A DNA stretch of 63,885 bases, taken from positions 1 to 63,885 of the forward strand of contig NZ_JABWCS010000189.1 in NCBI RefSeq assembly GCF_013359945.1. Reading direction: 5' to 3'. How positions within the stretch are numbered: the stretch's first letter is position 1; each line of letters starts with the position of its first letter. This document shows positions 55,273 to 63,424 of this stretch, in pieces. Under the pieces are notes generated by a model, which saw nothing but the letters and a program-made list of their open reading frames with translations, ran no database searches and was not told where the DNA came from. Origin of the DNA: Paenibacillus agri. GTDB taxonomy: Bacteria > Bacillota > Bacilli > Paenibacillales > Paenibacillaceae. Position numbers and translations under genes: made by a program.

Positions 55273-55437
55273 ATGAAGTCATTGAGTCCGGAAGCATTGG
55301 AAGTACGCCGAGAATACAGAAAACAATACGAACGTGAGTATCGGCGCAAATGGCGGCAAAAACCTGAAAACAGAGAGAAGCAAAGAGAGTACGAGCGCAG
55401 ATACTGGGAACGTAAGGCACAGGAATCCAAAGCATAG
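55273..55437 (+). CDS. Small basic phage-like protein (54 residues)
   Basis: Frame from ATG 55273 with GGAGGG 8 bases upstream. The product is strongly basic and rich in Arg, Tyr and Glu (REYRKQYEREYRRKW; YERRYWERKAQ), like small proteins often found in Firmicute prophages. It follows the coiled-coil gene after 4 bases. Nucleic-acid binding is likely from composition, not from a known domain. Confidence 0.65.
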   Translation: MKSLSPEALEVRREYRKQYEREYRRKWRQKPENREKQREYERRYWERKAQESKA

Positions 55438-55561
55438 CATACGCAGCCCAACGCTCATAGGCTGAGAACCGATTCAGATGTACAACCAAGGACATTTTAC
55501 CGGAGCAGACACGAAACCACGAGAGCAACCAAATACGACAGTCGAAGGAGGAAATAGCACA

Positions 55562-55747
55562 ATGACAAAACATGAAGAATTCTTATGGGAACTGCTACTT
55601 CACGAGATCGAAACGAAAGCTGAACTTACACATATGTACTTCGACTGCTTTACGTTCATTGCTCAAACAGAACAGCTTGAGGCATTTCAGTTGCATAAGA
55701 AACTGAGAGCAGAGAGTAGGAAAGCATTAGAAGAATCGGATGAGTAA
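55562..55747 (+). CDS. Hypothetical small protein (61 residues)
   Basis: ATG 55562 has AAGGAGG 10 bases upstream; the frame continues upstream but without a site. Short acidic helical protein (MTKHEEFLWELLLHEIETK), no domain recognised, in the phage-like gene run. Confidence 0.6.
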   Translation: MTKHEEFLWELLLHEIETKAELTHMYFDCFTFIAQTEQLEAFQLHKKLRAESRKALEESDE

Positions 55748-55855
55748 AAATGTTAAGCATGTTGTGAAAATGGATAGATCAACAGCTTGGAGGCAAGATG
55801 CCCTCCCCCTGGTCAGGGAAACGAACCCCATGAAATGAGGTTAGGGGTGAAAAGA

Positions 55856-56356
55856 ATGGAAAAACATCCATGCGGAGCAAAGACAAGGAGCGGTGAACCT
55901 TGCAAGAGGAAGGCATTAGCGAATGGTCGCTGCCGATTGCACGGAGGGAAATCAACCGGACCGAAAGACCCGGCAAAGCTCAAGGGCAACAAAAACGCCT
56001 TGAAGCACGGACTGTACGAAACGATCTGGCTAGATACGCTAACGGAGGAAGAGCGAGAATTGTACCATCAGGTTTCAACCGACCCGAATGTACAGGTGGA
56101 TAGCGAGTATCGGCTTTCAGAGTTACGCATTAGGCGAATGCTTCAACGTATTCAGCAGGAGGAACAGAAGGACAAGCCTGACCCTGCCGAGATCAGAGCG
56201 ATGGAAGATGCGATCACCAAAGTGCAGATGAATGTCGCGGCACTGATTCGGGAGAGCGGTAAGCTCAGGGATATGCAGAAGCAGAAGAGTGACGGATCGT
56301 TAGACCAGTTGGTGGAGATTCTGGAGCAAGCCAGAAAAGACAGGTTGCAACGATGA
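55856..56356 (+). CDS. HGGxSTGP-motif phage protein, terminase small subunit-like
   Basis: Protein of 166 residues with a Cys/His-rich N-terminus (CGAKTRSGEPCKRKA, then GRCRLHGG) and the HGGKSTGPKDP motif, followed by KHGLYE. This arrangement is typical of phage-derived proteins beside or related to terminase small subunits. AGGGGTGA lies 5 bases before ATG 55856. The rest is coiled helix. It probably binds DNA; no large terminase gene follows, so the phage module is incomplete. Confidence 0.75.
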   Translation: MEKHPCGAKTRSGEPCKRKALANGRCRLHGGKSTGPKDPAKLKGNKNALKHGLYETIWLDTLTEEERELYHQVSTDPNVQVDSEYRLSELRIRRMLQRIQQEEQKDKPDPAEIRAMEDAITKVQMNVAALIRESGKLRDMQKQKSDGSLDQLVEILEQARKDRLQR

Positions 56357-56361
56357 AGACA

Positions 56362-56399
56362 GGAGCAGACAGAGCATTCGCTTTGTTTCGCTCCTTTTT
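56362..56399 (+). terminator. Terminator after the phage-like genes
   Basis: GGAGC (56362) pairs with GCTCC (56390), with a further AGAGC/GCTTT-type inner stem, and is followed by five Ts. Confidence 0.75.
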
Positions 56400-56490
56400 A
56401 CTAGCGCAGAAGTTATAGCATTTAAAAATGAATGTAAAAATGCCTTACCACGATCACGGTTAACGAGCGGCGAAAAGGATAAAGAGGGTT

Positions 56491-56543
56491 GTAAATGCCT
56501 TCCGTAAGGTCGTATGGTGTTACAAAAAACAGGAGGCATTTAC
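56491..56543 (+). promoter_or_regulatory. Inverted repeat overlapping a ribosome site
   Basis: GTAAATGCCT (56491-56500) and AGGCATTTAC (56534-56543) are perfectly complementary. The 3' arm overlaps the AGGAGG ribosome site (56531-56536) and ends at the ATG of the recombinase chimera. Folding would hide the site from ribosomes. Confidence 0.6.
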
Positions 56544-57095
56544 ATGAAGGAAACGAAGGTCAAGAAATGGGTGGGCTATGTGCGTATCTCCTCGGACAGT
56601 CAGATGGAGAACACATCCATTAGTGAACAGGTCAGGCAGATTGAAGCGTTTTGCGTAAGTCAGGGCTGGCAACTGGCAGCGATCTTCAAGGATGAAGGTA
56701 TAAGTGGCAATACCAAGGAACGTGAAGGCTATCAGGAAATAGGCGACATACACCGCTTCGCTAGTGCAGATAAGCTGGCTCGTTTTGCTGGAATCGCTCC
56801 TGTGAAAATGGGTTCCGGCGGCAAGCACGTCAACCTGAAAAGCAGACAAGGTAATCGAGTGTTGCATGGATTGTTTTACAATCTGGCTGTCCAGCAAGTG
56901 CAAGTTTCAAAAGGCAGCAAAAAGCCACGCAATCTGCTCTTTTACGAATACTTCAACCGCAAGAAAGAAGAAGGCAAAACGCCAACACAAGCCTTGGTCT
57001 GTGTAATGCGACGTTTAGTCAATATCATCTATGGCATGATGAAGCACAAAACAGCGTTCCGTCTCCCCGAGCAAACTGAAAAACAAGCAAGCTGA
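56544..57095 (+). CDS. Serine recombinase / IS110 transposase chimera
   Basis: Hybrid frame of 183 residues. Residues 1 to about 62 are the start of a serine recombinase catalytic domain (WVGYVRISSDSQ, Ser16 in the YxRxS catalytic position; FKDEGISGNTKEREGY). From about residue 63 it is the C-terminal domain of an IS110-family transposase (EIGDIHRFASADKLARFAGI; SRQGNRVLHGLFYNL). The recombinase lacks its remaining catalytic arginines and DNA-binding tail, and the transposase lacks its DEDD nuclease-like half, so neither activity is likely. Most simply a deletion between two adjacent elements. AGGAGG is 7 bases before ATG 56544. Confidence 0.85.
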   Translation: MKETKVKKWVGYVRISSDSQMENTSISEQVRQIEAFCVSQGWQLAAIFKDEGISGNTKEREGYQEIGDIHRFASADKLARFAGIAPVKMGSGGKHVNLKSRQGNRVLHGLFYNLAVQQVQVSKGSKKPRNLLFYEYFNRKKEEGKTPTQALVCVMRRLVNIIYGMMKHKTAFRLPEQTEKQAS

Positions 57096-57097
57096 CA

Positions 57098-57128
57098 GGT
57101 GGTATCGCTAGTATATCTAGCAACCACC
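57098..57128 (+). terminator. Terminator-like hairpin
   Basis: GGTGGT (57098-57103) pairs with ACCACC (57123-57128), with an inner GCTAG/CTAGC stem. A short T-rich stretch follows; sits between the chimera and the orphan toxin tip. Confidence 0.5.
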
Positions 57129-57161
57129 GTTACTTTTCAATAGATTAGCTTTACAACATAG

Positions 57162-57503
57162 GGGACGGGTAAAACTGTAAATGAAGTTACTAATCTTTTA
57201 GACAAAATGCCCGAACTTACTGGTTCTACTAGAGAAAAATTGTTATCTGCTGTTCAAAATGGAGATTTAAGAAAAATAGTAAATGAACTTTATAGACCAG
57301 GTGCAACAGTTGGAGATGGCGGAACTGCTTCTGTACTAAGAAAAGAGTTTTACGAGGGCTCTTCAACGCATCTACAAAAAGCAAAGGACCGGGTAAAGCA
57401 GTTAAATGATCTAGCGAAATCCGGGAAACTTGGTCTTAATGACTTAGATATACTTGATGCTTTAAGAGATGATTTAGGGAATGCAATAAGACTGTTTAAA
57501 TAG
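57162..57503 (+). pseudogene. Orphan RHS C-terminal toxin tip
   Basis: The open frame begins right after a stop at 57159 with GTGKTVNEVTNLL and continues through ATG 57207 to 57503 (113 residues in all, 98 from the ATG). The product reads as a polymorphic-toxin C-terminus (VGDGGTASVLRKEF; LDILDALRDDLGNAI). The first ten bases, AGGGGACGGG at 57160-57169, are identical to and in the same frame as those at the toxin junction of the intact RHS gene (53820-53829). It has no promoter or ribosome site at its true beginning. Best read as a displaced former tip, kept as a silent cassette; it may still be read from ATG 57207. Confidence 0.75.
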
Positions 57504-57518
57504 AGGAGTTAAGTGGTT

Positions 57519-57883
57519 ATGAATAAAAAATCGGAAGAATTCTTGAGAATAATGTTAGATTTCTTACCGTCAGCTGACGATGCGTATAGAAAATCAATCG
57601 CGAATTATGGCGAGGTGCTAGAAACTATCATAATTGAGGACATCTTCATGCCTGAAATAATTAAACTATTAAGTGAGGAAAGAAACATCAATTTGTTAGA
57701 AAGTATTTTTAAATATTTTGAAGAAGTATCTAATGACGAAGATGCTCACTTAAAGAACATTTTTTTACGGTATTGGAAATAATTGGTAATTATAGATCGA
57801 TTCTAGGGACTGCACAGAAATACATGGGAACTAGAATGATACAACTTCAAATAGAAGCTGATAGAGCATTAGGTAGAATCTAG
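57519..57883 (+). pseudogene. Frameshifted immunity-like gene of the orphan tip
   Basis: The open frame stops at 57782 after 88 residues. From about 57767 the next frame continues with sense (TVLEIIGNYRSIL, then TAQKYMGTRMIQLQIEADRA) to a stop at 57883. One extra T in the run of seven Ts at 57760-57766 would restore a single protein of about 121 residues. Sequence style (DIFMPEIIKLL, YFEEVSNDED) resembles small immunity proteins placed after RHS or LXG toxin tips; the named family is uncertain (possibly DUF7674-like). GAGGAG lies 10 bases before ATG 57519. Confidence 0.7.
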
Positions 57884-57906
57884 TCAGCAAAGACTTATAA
57901 GATATT

Positions 57907-57931
57907 GACGGTTATCCAATGGATAACCGTC
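57907..57931 (+). terminator. Terminator after the orphan tip/immunity pair
   Basis: GACGGTTATCC (57907-57917) and GGATAACCGTC (57921-57931) form a perfect 11-bp stem with a 3-base loop, followed by TTGCTTTA. Confidence 0.85.
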
Positions 57932-58327
57932 TTGCTTTATTCCGAGGCAGAGGGGGCCAGTGCCGAATGAACTCATTATTCAACCAATAACACATCTAAC
58001 CCATATAATACCCGTATAAAGATTTCTTGAATTTGTTGTACGGACATCAACGAGTCCATGCTTGAATTTGTAACCTAAATAACGCTATGCCGATACATCG
58101 AACAGGGATTATGGTTAGTTACCACCATAGTTGACTGTTTTTTGTTAGCTTCGTTTTCTACGGTTTTTTCTAAAATCCATCGCAACTAATCAGAAGGATA
58201 GACCCACTTTTATAATGTCAGGACGTAACTGAATATTCTACAACGGGAAGGTCATTTGTTAAAGGCTAGCCACTTCTGCTCTCTAATAACGCCCGAGATT
58301 CATCAAAAATTCGGGAGGGGGCGGCAC
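57932..58327. other. Gene-free stretch before the Rep remnant
   Basis: About 395 bases without a supportable gene. A small hairpin CCCGA/TCGGG at 58292-58315 lies directly before the Rep start, and TATGGT/ACCATA near 58110 is another weak one. It may hold the former replication or transfer origin, but nothing diagnostic is visible. Confidence 0.3.
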
Positions 58328-59182
58328 ATGAAGGGGGTCACTGTATCCATTGACCGCATTGTCATTGACTTCATAGGCGTTCATTGGGACTTCTTTAATG
58401 AGTTCGATAAACCTATATGCCACTTCTACGGGGTCAGAATGACGGTGGGGGAAAGAGGATTTCAATATCGCATTAGAATCAATACAGGAGAACACTTCCT
58501 GTACCCCTCCTACAAGTTGATTTATGCTCCGAGAACATAGAAGAATACGTTGAGGATTGAAGTCTACCCGAAATCGCTAATCTACTTCCGTCAATGGCTC
58601 GAACAAATTCGAGACTATGCTAAGCGGGTGCTGTTCGTGCGATGCGATGTTGCTTATGAGATTCCTGCCCCTATTCAGGACGTATTCACGATGTCTAAGA
58701 CGGGTCGAAAGCTACGACTATTCAAAGGAACTCGTTATTACAACGGGAAGCATCAGCGTCAGGAGGATGGCTATTGTCGGGCATATGACAAGAAGCGGGA
58801 GTTATTGGAGAAAGGGCAGCAGAACATCAAGGGGGAACGAACGAGGATGGAGATTGTTTATACACCAAAGGAGAAGCTAACGCTTTCTACGTTGGTTCAG
58901 CACCCGCTGCAGTTTAGCAGCAAGTATCTATGTACAGTTCTGATGGACTTATTCAAATTTACTCGGAAAGTGCAGGGGGTTGTTGAAGGAATACAGCAGG
59001 GAACGCTGCTACCACAGAAGACGGCACTCTATTACCGTCAGAAGATTCAAGAACAAAGGAACATGCAGGATTTGATTGACTTGAATGTACTTGCGGCAGA
59101 GCAATGGCAGGAAGCAATAACGCTTCCCTGCGCTAGTACGGTTAATAGTACGTTATTATGGTCGAGGATTATTTTCATATGA
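58328..59182 (+). pseudogene. Rep_trans/MobT-like replication initiator, interrupted by TAG
   Basis: Reading from ATG 58328 (GGAGGGG 7 bases ahead) gives MKGVTVSIDRIVIDFIG and runs to a TAG at 58538-58540. The same frame then continues to 59182, for 284 codons in total. The second part carries marks of the Rep_trans family of rolling-circle initiators and MobT relaxases: VLFVRCDVAYEIP (acidic metal-binding strand) and YCRAYDKKREL (catalytic tyrosine region). The protein is thus whole but for one amber codon, most simply a recent nonsense change. A restart at TTG 58550 is possible. It would nick DNA at an origin on a mobile element. Confidence 0.75.
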
Positions 59183-59406
59183 AATTAAAGATTCGCTTAA
59201 AAGAAATACTTGCTGAGTATCTGTCGCTCCCTGGTCGCTTCATCGAAGTAGGTGAAGGAATACTTGAACACATCATTTGCCCCCAGCGAGGCAGGAATGG
59301 TGTGTTCATATTGGCCGGTTGCGGCATTTTTGAGTACGGCGACATTGTGCTATGCGCCGGTCTGACCACCACTGGTAACCGTGTAATGCACATCAAGGAA
59401 TCTTAG
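59179..59406 (+). CDS. Hypothetical protein translationally coupled to Rep
   Basis: Protein of 75 residues. Its ATG at 59179 overlaps the Rep TGA (ATGA), with GAGGA 10 bases upstream inside the Rep gene, a classic coupled arrangement. Mixed hydrophobic sequence (LPGRFIEVGEGILEHIIC; GCGIFEYGDIVLCAGL); no family recognised. Translation may be reduced by the amber codon in Rep. Confidence 0.5.
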   Translation: MKLKIRLKEILAEYLSLPGRFIEVGEGILEHIICPQRGRNGVFILAGCGIFEYGDIVLCAGLTTTGNRVMHIKES

Positions 59407-59759
59407 CGTGAGACCGGTTTGGAAACAGATATTGCCTGTGTTGCCGAACTTGCTAAGGCCCGTTGCCTAATCACCTGCTGTTGAAACATTGTTAGCGTGG
59501 AGCAGAAGAAGCGCCATAAGCGCCAGAAGAACATTATAATTTTTTTTACCAGAATATTTTTGAAAAATATGGTTTCTGAAGTTGTGTGTATTTGCTGGAT
59601 CCCCGATTTTGCCCATTCTATTTCACAAATCATCCATCGACCCGGCTCAAAATCACCATCCGAATTCATTTTTTGACCATATCGCCAGCCCTCCATATTC
59701 ATTATTCTGTGGAAGAGATGCATCTCACCACCATAACCTAAAGTAGCGGAGGTCATGTA
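59407..59759. other. Gene-free junction between island and ABC cassette 3
   Basis: Here A+T-rich island sequence gives way to the sugar cassette. An ATATTTTT/AAAAATAT inverted repeat lies at about 59552. A minus-strand open frame covers it but has no ribosome site and a composition unlike a protein. No clear promoter for cassette 3 was found. Confidence 0.35.
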
Positions 59760-61394
59760 ATGAAAAAATGGTTATCTTCTGTGCTGGTTCTCATGATGCT
59801 GGGGACGTCGCTGGCCGCGTGTTCTTCCAAAGAAGAGACGGCAACGAACAGCAAAAACACAGAGTCAACGAATGATACGGAAACAAGCAGTAAAGCAGTG
59901 ACCTATCCCATCAAGACAGACAAGAAGCTCACCTATTGGGGAGAAATCAACGGCAACTTAATCGGGGTTGCAGCGACGCATGAAGATGTTCCTTTTTTTA
60001 GAGATTGGCAAAAGCAAACCGGAGTACCGCTTAAGTTTACCGCCCCGCCGACCGGACAGGTGAAGGAAGCACTGAACGTGATGCTGGCTTCCGGTGATTT
60101 GCCGGATATGATTGAATACAACTTTTTGGGCGACTTTCCAGGGGGGCCTGAGAAAGCGATTAACGACGGATACATTCTGAAGCTGAACGATCTGATCGAC
60201 AAGCACGCACCGAATCTGAAGAAATATCTGCAGGACAATCCAGATGTGGACAAAATGGTGAAGACCGACAGCGGCAGTTATTATGCCTTCCCGTTCGTAC
60301 GTGGTGACGATTTCCTGCGGGTGTTCCAGGGACCGATTATCCGCCAGGACTGGCTGGATGAACTGGGTCTGCCGGTACCAGAAACCATCGACGACTGGAC
60401 GAAGACACTGACAGCGTTCAAGGAGAAGAAAGGCGCCAAAGCACCTTTTGCAGTCGTAAGCAAACCACGGTTCTTCAATGAATCCGGAAACGGTGCTTTC
60501 TTGGGCGCCTTCGGCGTGACGCGTGGCTTCTATCAGGAGGATGGCAAGATTAAGTTTGGTCCTTCTGAAAGCGGATTCAAAGAATACCTGAAGCTGTTCC
60601 GTCAGTGGTATGCCGATGGCCTGATCGACAAGAACATTGCAACCGCCGATTCCAAGGCCTTGGACGGCAACATGGCCTCAGGTGCAACCGGTGCATCCGT
60701 AGGTAATGCGGGCGGCGGGATTGGCAAATGGCAGCCGCTAGTGGAGGGTAATGACCCGAAAGCCGTGCTGGTGGCTGCACCTTATCCGGTCTTGAACAAG
60801 GGAGAAACACCGAAGTTTGGTCAAAAGCATCAGGCGTACGCTTCTGAAGGAACGGTCGCTATCTCGACCTCTGCCAAGGATCCTGTCCTGGCTGTGGAAA
60901 TGCTGGATTACGGCTATAGCGAGGAAGGCCGGCTGTTCTTTAACTTTGGGACGGAAGGCGTCAGCTATAACATGGAAGACGGTTATCCGAAATATACCGA
61001 TCTGCTGATGAAGAATCCTGACAAGCTGGCTCCGGCACAGGCCATTTCGATGTATGCCCGCGGCAGCTATAACGGTCCTTTCATTCAGGACAAACGGTAT
61101 GCCGAGCAATTTTTTGCCCTGCAAACTCAGCGTGATGCAGTAGGCATCTGGAAGAACACGGACGCAGCCAAATACAGCCTGCCGCCGATCACACCGACAC
61201 CAGAGGAAAGCTCCGAATACGCAACGATCATGAATGATATCAACACGCTGGTGGATGAGATGACGCTGAAGATTATTTTGGGTCAGGAGCCGATTGATCA
61301 GTACGAGAGCTATGTGAACAAAATGAATTCGCTACATCTGGACCGCGCTATTGCGATTCAGCAAGCCGCGCTGGATCGTTACAAAGCACGTTAA
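59760..61394 (+). CDS. LplA-type sugar-binding lipoprotein
   Basis: Extracellular binding lipoprotein (544 residues), first gene of cassette 3, in the order binding protein-permease-permease (reverse of cassettes 1 and 2). GGAGGT lies 6 bases before ATG 59760. Lipobox SLAAC, Cys21 predicted to be lipidated, followed by a Ser/Thr/Asn spacer. The length and the ASGDLPDMIEY segment near residue 120 suit the LplA/YtcQ type. Ligand unknown. Confidence 0.92.
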   Translation: MKKWLSSVLVLMMLGTSLAACSSKEETATNSKNTESTNDTETSSKAVTYPIKTDKKLTYWGEINGNLIGVAATHEDVPFFRDWQKQTGVPLKFTAPPTGQVKEALNVMLASGDLPDMIEYNFLGDFPGGPEKAINDGYILKLNDLIDKHAPNLKKYLQDNPDVDKMVKTDSGSYYAFPFVRGDDFLRVFQGPIIRQDWLDELGLPVPETIDDWTKTLTAFKEKKGAKAPFAVVSKPRFFNESGNGAFLGAFGVTRGFYQEDGKIKFGPSESGFKEYLKLFRQWYADGLIDKNIATADSKALDGNMASGATGASVGNAGGGIGKWQPLVEGNDPKAVLVAAPYPVLNKGETPKFGQKHQAYASEGTVAISTSAKDPVLAVEMLDYGYSEEGRLFFNFGTEGVSYNMEDGYPKYTDLLMKNPDKLAPAQAISMYARGSYNGPFIQDKRYAEQFFALQTQRDAVGIWKNTDAAKYSLPPITPTPEESSEYATIMNDINTLVDEMTLKIILGQEPIDQYESYVNKMNSLHLDRAIAIQQAALDRYKAR

Positions 61395-61464
61395 GATCAT
61401 CAGGATAAGAAGGAGGGGGCGTGCCTGCCCTCTCTCTCAAATTGGATAGAGGTGAGACAGCCAT

Positions 61465-62421
61465 ATGGCAAAAACACAACCCGCAGTGGGCAAGCAAGCG
61501 CTGGGATCTGCTGCAAGCACTAACCGTTTTATCCGCGACTTCCGGATCAATAAGTATCTCTATCTCATGATGATTCCTGTGGTCGCATATTATCTGATCT
61601 TCCACTATGCCCCGATGTACGGGGCGCTCATCGCCTTTAAGGAATATTCCCCTATGAAGGGGATTCTGGGCAGCGATTGGGTCGGACTAAAGCATTTTCA
61701 AGATTTTTTCAACAGCTATTATTTCTGGCGTATATTGAAAAATACAATCGTCATCAGCCTGTATTCACTGATCTTTGAGTTTCCCGCACCGATCATCCTG
61801 GCGCTTCTGATCAACGAGGTGCGCAGCAAATCCTTCAAGCGGGTAGCGCAGACGATTACCTATATGCCTTATTTTATTTCACTCGTGGTCATTTGCGGGA
61901 TTATTACCGACTTCACGAATGCAGACGGCATTATCAACACTTTGTTCACTTATTTCGGCTATGACGGTCAGGCCATGCTGCAAAAGCCGGAGCTGTTCCG
62001 GCCCATCTATATCCTGTCAGAGATCTGGCAGCGGATCGGCTGGGAGTCGATTATTTATATCGCAGCACTGATGAGCATCGATGTGGAGCAGTATGAAGCG
62101 GCCCGTATGGACGGTGCCAGCCGGCTGAAGCAGATGTTTTACATCACGTTGCCGGGGATTCTGCCGACCATCTCCATCATGCTCATTCTGCGAATGGGCA
62201 ACCTGCTCAATGTCGGCTTCGAGAAAATCATTCTGCTCTACAACCCGATCACGTACGAGACGGCCGATGTCATATCGTCCTTTGTCTACCGGAAGGGTCT
62301 GCTTGAATTCGGCTGGAGCTACAGCTCTGCCGTAGGTTTATTTAATTCAGTGATCAATCTGGCGCTGCTGGTTACCGCGAATTATGTAAGCCGCAAAGTG
62401 AACAAAAACAGCTTGTGGTGA
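61465..62421 (+). CDS. LplB-type sugar ABC transporter permease
   Basis: Permease (318 residues) with six membrane segments and an EAA loop near residue 210 (YEAARMDGAS then ITLP). AGAGGTGAG ends 8 bases before ATG 61465. Pairs with the next gene, 10 bases downstream. Confidence 0.93.
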   Translation: MAKTQPAVGKQALGSAASTNRFIRDFRINKYLYLMMIPVVAYYLIFHYAPMYGALIAFKEYSPMKGILGSDWVGLKHFQDFFNSYYFWRILKNTIVISLYSLIFEFPAPIILALLINEVRSKSFKRVAQTITYMPYFISLVVICGIITDFTNADGIINTLFTYFGYDGQAMLQKPELFRPIYILSEIWQRIGWESIIYIAALMSIDVEQYEAARMDGASRLKQMFYITLPGILPTISIMLILRMGNLLNVGFEKIILLYNPITYETADVISSFVYRKGLLEFGWSYSSAVGLFNSVINLALLVTANYVSRKVNKNSLW

Positions 62422-62431
62422 GGTGAAACCC

Positions 62432-63313
62432 ATGAAGGAAGAAAGCTCTATTTTCGATAAAATTTTTTATGCAGGCATCTATGTATTTCTGACTTTTCTT
62501 GTTGTGGTCACACTGTACCCGCTGCTGTACGTGCTGTTCGCCTCCTTTAGCGACTCCGCGCAGCTGATGGTACATAAGGGTATTCTGTGGCGGCCGCTCG
62601 GTATTAATTTTGATGCGTATAAAAGTGTACTGGCCAACTCCGGCATCCTGACCGGTTACCGCAATACGATGTTCATCGTGGTGGCCGGCCTTGCCGTTAA
62701 CCTCGTTATGACCGCGCTGGGCGCTTATGTACTGTCCCGCAAAAACGTGCTGTGGAATAATGCCTTCATGGTGCTGATTATTTTTACGATGTTTTTTAAT
62801 GGCGGATTGATTCCATTGTATCTTGTCGTCAAAGGGGTGGGGCTGCTGGATTCGCTCTGGTCAACCATCATTCCTTTTGCCATCAGCACGTTCAACCTGA
62901 TCATTATGCGCACGGCCTTTATGGGCATTCCTGACAGTTTGGAGGAGTCGGCCAAAATCGACGGGGCGAACCATTTCACCATCCTGTTCCGGATTATTAT
63001 TCCACTTTCCATGCCGGTCATCGCCGTGATGATTCTGTATTATGCGGTAGATAAATGGAATGGCTGGTTTTATGCCTCCGTATTTATCAAGAGCCGGGAG
63101 CTGTACCCATTGCAGCTGGTACTGAGGGAAATCCTGATCGCCAACTCCACGGACAGCATGTCCGCCGGAGCCAGCGCCGGAGACCGTCAGCAGATCGGCG
63201 AGACGATCAAATACGCGACGATAATGGTGGCTACGATCCCGATTCTATGTGTATATCCGTTTGTACAGCGCTTTTTCGTCAAGGGGGTTATGGTGGGCTC
63301 GCTGAAGGGATAA
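62432..63313 (+). CDS. YtcP-type carbohydrate ABC transporter permease
   Basis: Second permease of cassette 3 (293 residues). GAGGTGA overlaps the upstream stop and is 5 bases before ATG 62432, so the in-frame GTG 62423 is not used. EAA-like loop LEESAKIDGAN then IIPL, and tail FFVKGVMVGSLKG. No kinase or regulator follows in the window. Confidence 0.92.
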   Translation: MKEESSIFDKIFYAGIYVFLTFLVVVTLYPLLYVLFASFSDSAQLMVHKGILWRPLGINFDAYKSVLANSGILTGYRNTMFIVVAGLAVNLVMTALGAYVLSRKNVLWNNAFMVLIIFTMFFNGGLIPLYLVVKGVGLLDSLWSTIIPFAISTFNLIIMRTAFMGIPDSLEESAKIDGANHFTILFRIIIPLSMPVIAVMILYYAVDKWNGWFYASVFIKSRELYPLQLVLREILIANSTDSMSAGASAGDRQQIGETIKYATIMVATIPILCVYPFVQRFFVKGVMVGSLKG

Positions 63314-63424
63314 GTGGAGGCGGGGAGTTGGCGATAGTAAAGTGGGATAGGCAAGGAAGGTAAGAACGACAAGGTAAGGAAAGAGAGAAAAGGAAGATAA
63401 GGAAGGCATGAAAGCTGTGCACCC

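Noticed and set aside
54804..56399. Complete prophage
   Set aside because: Only small phage-like genes are present; no large terminase, portal, capsid, tail or lysis genes.
59403..59756. Minus-strand frame of 117 codons between the island and cassette 3
   Set aside because: No ribosome site at its ATG, unusual composition, and it ends in the overlapping Rep-coupled gene; treated as gene-free.
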